From Pinus tabuliformis (lineage: Eukaryota; Streptophyta; Pinopsida; Pinales; Pinaceae): a stretch of 64,000 nt of DNA. Below, piece by piece: positions 56,911-64,000 of the stretch. Every line of letters starts with the position of its first letter. Positions within the stretch are counted from its first letter, which is position 1. A model generated the notes under the pieces. The model did not search any database. It saw only the letters and a list, made by a program, of their open reading frames with translations, and was not told the DNA's origin. The translations under genes and the position numbers were made by a program. The DNA lies in NCBI GenBank assembly GCA_031772625.1, contig CM062810.1:706712358-706776357 (forward strand), given 5' to 3'.

Positions 56911-57971
56911 TGTAGAAATTCCAACTGTAGATCACCTGATAATGCAATATACTAAAGCAAAATACTAGATCTACTTCTACAATCAAACTTAGTGGAAGCT
57001 TAATCAATTTGAGCTAGAGCAATCAGAACACATATAAAATAGAATGAGAAATCATATCACACATGAACAAAAAAGAATAACCCGGGGAAAGCCTCAGCCT
57101 AAAACCCCAATCTCTGTATTATCGTACAAGTGGAAATATATTTAGATTACAAAAAGAATCAGCTCTCAAGCTATCCTGCTCTCTCTGCAATCCAACTTCT
57201 GCTCATAGACAGTCAAAGGCTTCTTACAAACCTTCTCCTCTGCCCTCCAAGCCTCCTATTTCCTTGCGCAGTTTTCCTTGGGGTCCGGTGCTGCCACATG
57301 TGTGAATTGGCCTATTCACACACTCACTAACCTCTGATCTAACTGCACAATCCTGAAGGAGATAATTCCTTCTGCATGGATGAGTTTCCTATATAGGAAA
57401 AATCCTCCAACTAGTAGTACACTGTTTCTTCCTCTGATCTCAACCGGGTCTCTAAATGAACTGACATGCATGAGTTATTTATTAGAGAATATTCAGTTAT
57501 AGAGAGCAGCAATTACATGCATGCAAGCATTAACTAACTGAACTCACAATTAATTCCACAAACTGTTGGAACTAATCTAATTGGACTTAACTTAGTTAAC
57601 TGAGCTAACTAATTACAACTTAATATTACAACTCATCCTTATCTCTTTAACTCATGGATAAATTCCTCAATTAATGGGATAACTGTTGCATGTCCCCACA
57701 TAGAATTCATGTTTGATTTTCTACAACTAATTAACTCAAGATGAATTAATTAATTATTTTACAAATAGATGCTAAGATCAAATTCGAATTTTAATTCTCA
57801 AATTTAGTTCAGGGACTTACTAAAATTGGAATCTATCCTGAAATACTATTTATAGCAATGCTATTTTTAGCATTTCCATTTCTCATTCTTTGTTTCTATG
57901 TACAAGACTGGTACCTGAACTGCTATTTATAGCAATGCTATTTTTAGCATTTCTTTTTATCATTTTCAACA
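56911..57971 (-). repeat. LTR 2 of the G tandem (shared)
   Basis: The middle LTR serves as the 5' LTR of unit 1 and lies directly against the polypurine end of the second internal region, so it is shared by two units. Confidence 0.82.
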
Positions 57972-59369
57972 CACCCTCTCAACAAGAAAGGCATTCAACT
58001 CGAACCCAATCCTGAACCTTTGGAATGTTTTGCATGCAACACTTCTCCCAAGTGTTGTTGCTCCAACAACTCTTGAAACAAAAAATCTCCCAACTGGCCT
58101 CCCTGTTGGGCTAGAAACATCCTCTGATGCTGAAGCTTCCTCTACCACTGACAAGTACTCCCTCTGTGACCTCTGAGCTACTGCAACACTCCAGGAATCT
58201 CACATTATTGCACACCTCTCTATGCCATCCTGCACTGGTGCAACACTCCTGTGCCTCTTGCATTGCTGCAGCTAGCTAGCTCTGCACAGTCTTGGGACTC
58301 CTGCACTATAGCTCTCTCTGTCGCTCCATCCACATCTGTCTCTACCCACTCAGCCAATCCTGCTACTCCTTGTCGGGGCTCCTGTAGCAAGGTGTAATCA
58401 AAGAGGTTGGGTACCTCAATGATCCTGCCCCCACTCCAACCTTCTTGGGACTGTCACTCCACATCGCCCCACCTCCTACCTGGAGTTATGGATGCATGTG
58501 ATCCCTCTGCCCACTTGGCTCAAAATTTCCCCCTACTGGAGGTCTCTGCATCATTAGATGTCTCTACTCGATCTCCTCTCAGCTTCTCTAGTTGTGGCTG
58601 CTCAACAGCCTCCTGAAGCTGCTTCACCAATTGTGGCTCCTTCACAATTGTCTAAGACTTCTTCTGGCGCTGCATGTTGTGAGGTAATGTACTCTCCCTC
58701 TCAACCACCAAGTCTCCAACAGTTTCCTTGCTCCTCAAGGCTTTGCATGCATCTTGAACCTCGAGAGCATATAGGTTCTTGACTCGTGAACCGATCTGCT
58801 TCACTTGTCTCATGGTGACATGTCTAAGGAAAACCTTTCCCTTACTGAAGACTACATCATAGCCTTTGTTGTCCAGCATTGCGATCGACACCAAATTTTT
58901 CCTCAGTCCTGGTACATACATGATAGCGGTCAAGGTAATGCGAGCTCCATGCTCCCTCTAGAAAACAACCATGCCTACACCTGAGACACTATACTTTTCA
59001 TCATTACCCATCACTATGAGTATCTAGAGATCTTTCTTCTCCAAGGTACTGAACAAAATCTTGTCGCCGGTCATGTGGAAGGAAGCTCCACTATCAAGAA
59101 ACCAACCACATCCCACCATGGATGAAACCATGGATGCGAAGAGGTTGAAATCCAACTCGAACTGTGAGGCCAATGCATCACCTTCAAATCCTTCCTTGGA
59201 TCCCATCTTGGATTTCTTCAATGGACAATTTGTAGCAAAATGGCCCACCTCATGACAACGAAAGCATCACACTTTCGATTTGTCAAACTTCTTCCCACCA
59301 TGGGAAGAAGTAGATTTGGGATGAAAATCCTTCTCCTTCCCTTTCTTTGCCTTACTTGTTAAGGTGTAG
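57972..59369 (-). mobile_element. element G unit 2, internal part, cut by F
   Basis: A second copy of the G internal region begins immediately after LTR 2 and repeats the order of unit 1: polypurine tract, low-complexity Ser/Cys-rich stretch, pre-integrase segment (YVPGLRKNLVSIAMLDNKGY) and protease (FLDSGASFHMTGDK near 59100). It stops at the insertion of element F (59370). The position matches about 56193 in unit 1. The rest presumably continues beyond F outside the window. Broken. Confidence 0.8.
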
Positions 59370-59840
59370 TGTTGGGTTGTGTTATTCTTTCCACAACTTG
59401 CCCACGTAGTTAACCGGGGGGTTAGGAGGGTGGCAGATCCCCCCCTTCATTGCGTTGATTGCATAGCCGGGGGAGTCACAGGGGGTTTGAGGGGTGAACA
59501 TAACCCCACTCTATGGGGTCCGGGGCAGCACCCCAGAAAATTTTGGTTTTGGAACCTATGTTAGGTTGGCGGACCTACCTATGGTTTTGTGCATGATTTT
59601 CGCACATGGTTTTGGACGCGATGGTTTTCGGTCCATGGTATTGGATGCTTCAGAATATATAAATATGTATTGTAACATTGAAAGGAACATAATGAAAAAA
59701 TCAAGCTGGTAGTCTCGGTTTTGGGATCTAGGGGAAAATCTCTGTGTATATGTGTTTTGTGTGTTATGCTCTCGCATTGTTTATTTTCTGTGTTTTAGAA
59801 TTCATATGCAGGTAATTTCTGTACGAGGTTAAAACCTACA
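59370..59840 (+). repeat. 5' LTR of element F
   Basis: It starts TGTTGGGTTGTGTTATTC and ends AAAACCTACA. A likely TATA box (ATATATAAATATG) lies at about 59656. Confidence 0.85.
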
Positions 59841-59959
59841 TTTGGTATTAGAGCTATTTTGGCTTTAAGGGAATGCCTTTATTGCTGAGGAGTTTTGCTT
59901 GGGCTTGTGGTAGACCTTGTTTAGTGGGAGATCTGTGAGATTGATTCTAGTGGTGAAAG

Positions 59960-60710
59960 AAGATGGCAAGCAGTGGAAAGATAGAGTTCAAGAAATTTAA
60001 TGGTCAGAGTTTCGAGTTATGGAAATTCAAGATGGAGGATTTTTTGGTGGATAAATATTAGTGGATCGTGGTAGATCCAGGTACTAAACCAACGGGAGCG
60101 TCTGATGAAGAATGGAAGAAGTTGGATCGGAAGGCAAAGAGCAGAATACGTTGTGTGTCTCAGATTCAGTATTGTTGAATGTATCGGGGGAAGCTACGAT
60201 AAAGGCTTTTTGGGACAAGTTAAGGAGTTTGTACCAATCTAAGTCTCTGGTGAATAAACTATTCCTATAGAAAAAGCTGTATAACCTGAGGATGAAAGAT
60301 GGAGACACGGTGACAGAGCATCTGAACGCATTTAATACAGTGGTAAGTCAATTATTATCTATTGATATAAAATTTCAGATGAAGATAAGTGCATTATTTT
60401 GTTGTGTTCTCTACCAGATTCGTGGGCTAGTCTGGTTATTGCAATAGGTAGCAATGCAACTGCCTTGCAATTTGGTGAAATAGTCTCATCCTTGTTGATG
60501 GAGGAAATGAGACGAAAAAATATGGAGAGCCAGAATGGTGATGCCTTGTCTATACGAGGACGGTCCCAGAACAGAAACAAAAATAAGTCATTAAGTGGGA
60601 GGTTTAAATCTAGAGGGAGATCTAAATCTCCAGGAAAACTTGTAAAGATGGTGTGCTGGAAATGCAGAAATGAAGGGCACTACTAAAGGGACTGTAAATC
60701 TAAAGCTCCT
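59960..60710 (+). pseudogene. element F gag region
   Basis: It begins with the IEFKKFNGQSFELWKFKMED segment typical of copia gag and ends with a CCHC knuckle (VCWKCRNEGHY, near 60650-60690). An SR/RS-rich basic linker precedes the knuckle. Fossil with breaks. Confidence 0.8.
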
Positions 60711-60779
60711 AATAAAGGAAAGGGATCTGATGATACTCCTTCTACAGAGGCGAAAACCACCTCAGATGAAGGTGAGGAT

Positions 60780-63700
60780 ATGTACTTGGTTTCTTCAAGT
60801 ACACATGTAGATCATGAGGCATGGTTGATTGACTCAGGTGCATCCTTTCACTTCACTCCCCATAGAGAGTGGTTATGGGAGTATGAGAAATACGATGGTG
60901 GTGATGTATTCTTAGGGGATGATAGGAAGGCTAGAATCGTTGGTCGCCAAAAAGTAAAGTTGAAGTTGAAAGGTGGAAGGGTTAGAACATTTCCGGGTGT
61001 TCTACATATTCTTTCATTGGCCAAAAATATGATTTCTGTAAGCAGGCTGGATGATGCAGGAGTAAAAACAGTGTTTGATAAGGATACCTTCAAGATGGTT
61101 CTGGGAGCACTGGTATTGATGTGGGGAGTTCAGATTGGAACTCTGTACAAGCTGCAAGGTAGCACTGTTGTTGATGGGTGCAACAGTTCTGTGGTTCCTG
61201 AAAGTGGAGCAGAAAATCTAGTGATCTCTGGAGAGAAGACCATGCTATGGCATCAAAGGCTTGGACATATTGGAGAGAAGGGCCTTCGAATACTTCATGG
61301 TAAAGGTATGGTAGAAGGTATGAGTAATAGCTTTCTGGATTTTGAATTCTGTGAAAATTGTGTATATGGGAAGAAGAATCAGGTGAGTTTCCCCTCTGGT
61401 TGTAAGAGGGCGAAACAAATATTAGAGCTTGTGCACAGTGATGTGTTTGGACCTATGAAGGTTCCATCACTGGGTAAGTCTATGTATTATCTATCATTTA
61501 TAGATGAATTATCAAGGAATACATGGATATATTTCCTTAAGAAGAAATTTGAAGTCTTTGACAGGTTTAAAGAATTTAAGGCTCTAGTGGAAAACCAGAA
61601 AGAGAAGAAGATAAAGGTGTTGAGGACAGATAACGGTGGAGAGTTTTGCAGTAAGGAATTTGAAGAATTGTGTAAGAAGTGTGGTATAACATGGTAGAAG
61701 ACTACTCCATATACACCTCAACAAAATGGAGTTGTAGAAAGAATGAACAAGACGTTGTTGGAAAGGGAAAGAAGCATGCTCAGTGATGTTGGGTTAGGAC
61801 AGGAATTCTGGGCAGAGGCAGTGGAGATAGCATGTTACCTGGTCAACAAATCACCTTCATCAGTGTTGGAGGAGAAGACTCCATAAGAAGTATGGACTGA
61901 TAAGAAACCCTCTCTTTCACATCTGAGGGTATTTGGATGTCATGCATATGTACATGTTCCAAAGGAGAAACAAACCAAGTTGGATAGTAAATCTGAAAAG
62001 TTCATCTTTATTGGGTATAAGGATGGTTTAAAGGGTTATAAGCTTTGGAACCCAGTAACAAGGAAGGTTGTGTACAGTCGAGCTGTGGTGTTCAGAGAGG
62101 TGAAAGATGTTATTAAACATGAAGACCAACCAAAGGAACCTAAGAAGATATAGTTTGAGCTAAAGGAGGAAGAATCAGACTCCACAGCAAAGGAGGAATC
62201 AGAAGATGAAGAGCCACAAACTCCGGGTGTGAGAAGATTAGTTCGAGAAAGAAGGCAGCTAGAAAGGTATAGTCCATCTAATTTCTGTTCAAATTTTGCT
62301 TTATCTATTACTGATGATGATCCCAAAACTGTGAAGGAAGCAGTAGATTCAGAGGATGGAAAAATCTTGAAAGAGGCCATGGTTGACGAAATGACATCTT
62401 TGCACAAAAATGAGGCTTGGGATCTGGTGGAGTTGTCGACTGGAAGGAAACCCATTGGCAGCAAATGGGTGTTCAAGAAGAAGACAAATGCATAAGGAAA
62501 GGTGGAGAAATACAAAGCTCGGTTGGTAGCAAAAGGTTATTGCCAGGTGCCAGGAATTGATTTTGGTGATATTTTTTCTCCTGTTGCCAAGGTAGCTTCT
62601 ATTAGATTACTTTTATCTGTTGTTGCTGCTTTTGATTTTGAGGTAGAACATATGGATGTGAAGACAACATTTCTTCATGGGGATTTGGAAGAGGAGATCT
62701 ACATGAAGCAACTTGAAGGCTTTGCAGTGAAGGGTAAGAAAGAACTGCTATGCAAGTTAAAGAAGTCTCTGTATGGGTTAAAATAGTCACCAAGGATGTG
62801 GTATCAGAAATTTGATACATTTATACGGGGACTTGGCTTCACCAAAAGCAAAGCAGATCACTATTTGTATTTTAAATTAATTGGTGACAGTGTTATTTAT
62901 CTGGTCTTGTATGTGGATGATATATTACTGGTTGGAAATGACAAAGAAATTATCCAAGATTTGAAGACCCAATTGTCCTCCAAATTTGAAATGAAAGATC
63001 TTGGTGCCGCAAACTATATTTTCGGCATGGAAATTAAAAAAGATCGGGAAAAGAGGAAGCTTTGTTTAAACCAGAAGAAGTATGTCGAGACAATACTGCA
63101 GAGGTTTAATATGCATGATAGTAAACCAGTGAAGGTTCCTATTTCTGTAGGTGTAAAGTTTTCTGCTGAACGGTGTCCCAAGACACAAGAAGAGGAAGAG
63201 GATATGTCCCGTGTTCCATATGCAAGTGCAGTCGGTAGCTTGATGTATGCGATGGTATGTACTAAACCAGACATTGCACATGCAGTGGGAGTATTGAGCA
63301 GGTTTATGTCAAAACCAAGGAAGGAGCACAGGACAACAACATGTTTTCAGGTATTTGCATGGCACTAGTGATTATGGTTTGTGCTACCAAGGAAGACCAG
63401 GCTTGGACAAAGTTTTGGATATCCATGGATTTGTTGATGGAGACTGGGCTGGAGATCTGGATCAGAGAAGATCTACAAGTGGGTATGTGTTTAACCTATT
63501 TGTAGGTGCAGTTAGTTGGATGAGTAAGAAACAATTTGTAGTGGCACTATCAACTACAGAGGCAGAATACATGACAACCACTCATGCAAGTAAGGAAGCA
63601 GTTTGGTTGCAGAGATTGTGTTCAAGTATGGGGTTAGTACAGGGAGCTATAAGGATAGTCTGTGACAACCAAAGTGCAATTTTCTTGGCAAAGAACCCTG

Positions 63701-63800
63701 CTTACCATTCCAAGACAAAGCACATTGATGTTTAGTATCACTTTCTGAGGGATATGATAGAAGACAAAAAGGTGTTGCTGGTAAAGGTGGACACTTTGAA
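60780..63800 (+). pseudogene. element F pol region
   Basis: Parts in order: retropepsin ([14 protein letters not shown], near 60822-60865); pre-integrase domain ([17 protein letters not shown], near 61246-61300); integrase core at about 61400-61990 ([18 protein letters not shown]); reverse transcriptase at about 62370-63060 (WVFKKK, VEHMDVKTTFLHGDL, YVDDILLVG near 62910); RNase H at about 63380-63790 (GFVDGDWAGDLDQRRSTSGY, ALSTTEAEYM). It is typical Ty1/copia of plants. Fossil with several breaks. Confidence 0.85.
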
Positions 63801-63939
63801 GAATACTGCAGATCCATTGACAAAATCTGTGAGCTCTGAGAAGTTCTCTTGGTGTAGAAAAACAATGGGCATTGCAGGGCTGTATAAATGACTAAGCTCT
63901 CTTGTGCCCCCTGTGGAAAGAAAAAAGAAAGTGGGAGAA

Positions 63940-64000
63940 TGTTGGGTTGTGTTATATTCTTTCCACAACTAGCCCACCTAGTTAACTGGGGGGTTAGGAG
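63940..64000 (+). repeat. 3' LTR of element F, cut by the window end
   Basis: It starts TGTTGGGTTGTGTTATATTC right after the polypurine tract; 61 bases are visible and match the 5' LTR start. Confidence 0.85.

Larger units (their letters stand above)
53738..57971 (-). mobile_element. copia-derived non-autonomous element G, unit 1
   Basis: On the minus strand the 5' LTR is 56911-57971 and the 3' LTR is 53738-54795. The primer-binding site (TGGTATCAGAGC, 56899-56910) directly abuts the LTR, and the polypurine tract GAGAGGGAG is at about 54796-54804. The internal part (54796-56910) keeps copia gag, zinc knuckle, protease and the start of the pre-integrase region, then jumps to the polypurine tract. 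Integrase, reverse transcriptase and RNase H are absent. It is a deletion derivative that needed a helper. Broken, with moderately diverged LTRs. Confidence 0.8.
59370..64000 (+). mobile_element. Ty1/copia element F, nearly complete in window, broken
   Basis: The 5' LTR (59370-59840) is followed by a primer-binding site (59843-59854, TGGTATTAGAGC). Gag, protease, integrase, reverse transcriptase and RNase H are in copia order. The polypurine tract is AAAGAAAGTGGGAGAA (63924-63939), and the 3' LTR begins at 63940 and runs out of the window. About ten breaks. Only about 60 bases of the two LTRs can be compared (three or four substitutions and a 2-base indel), so age is poorly constrained. It is inserted in the opposite orientation into G unit 2. 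Confidence 0.87.

Noticed and set aside
1-64000. CRISPR arrays, bacterial operons, organelle DNA
   Set aside because: Nothing of this kind is seen; the TTL pseudogene introns, LTR elements and retroposons point to a plant nuclear genome.

Overview
The window is nuclear plant DNA, dominated by decayed LTR retrotransposons (Ty3/gypsy and Ty1/copia) with almost no host gene space. Very old, strongly diverged LTR pairs, layered nesting and low gene density suggest a large slow-turnover genome such as a gymnosperm. That assignment is inference; no marker in the window fixes the species. A 100-base run of N lies at 43627-43726.

Left part (1-19.9 kb). AT-rich DNA with a foldback repeat (589-780) leads into a degenerate satellite rich in telomere-like CCCTAAA units (1120-3656, resuming 5703-5776). 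The satellite is interrupted by retroposon R1 (minus strand, 14-bp target duplication, poly-A tail). An old Ty3 element B (from 5777) is split by a complete but broken Ty3 chromovirus A (6991-14020, 5-bp duplication). A second retroposon, R2 (17473-19230), is a relative of R1. R1 and R2 look like a coding retroposon family without a visible reverse transcriptase and are the main candidate for something undescribed. A lone RNase H fossil follows at 19.4-19.9 kb.

Middle (20-38.3 kb). Mostly AT-rich DNA with relics of host genes: an unidentified gene cut by the young non-autonomous LTR element D (23611-26399, only 395 bp between its LTRs), and a recognisable minus-strand pseudogene of a TPR-thioredoxin (TTL-type) protein with four exons (28205-29441). 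A second complete but broken chromovirus, C (31039-38279), lies beyond it. Its LTRs carry three GC-rich hairpins and an antisense tRNA-like sequence.

Right part (38.3-64 kb). Scattered Ty3 relics (H) surround the gap. Element E (45328-51633, minus strand) is non-autonomous and shares LTR-start similarity with A and C, but in place of pol it holds a coiled coil, a G-patch domain and a zinc-knuckle remnant. A PIF1/Helitron-type helicase relic follows. Then a minus-strand copia derivative, G, is arranged LTR-internal-LTR-internal, and its second internal part is interrupted by copia element F (59370 to beyond the window end).

A, B, C, F and H carry recognisable polyprotein domains. D, E and G lack most or all of pol and would have depended on autonomous relatives. 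All LTR elements here are treated as fossils, and none looks intact.
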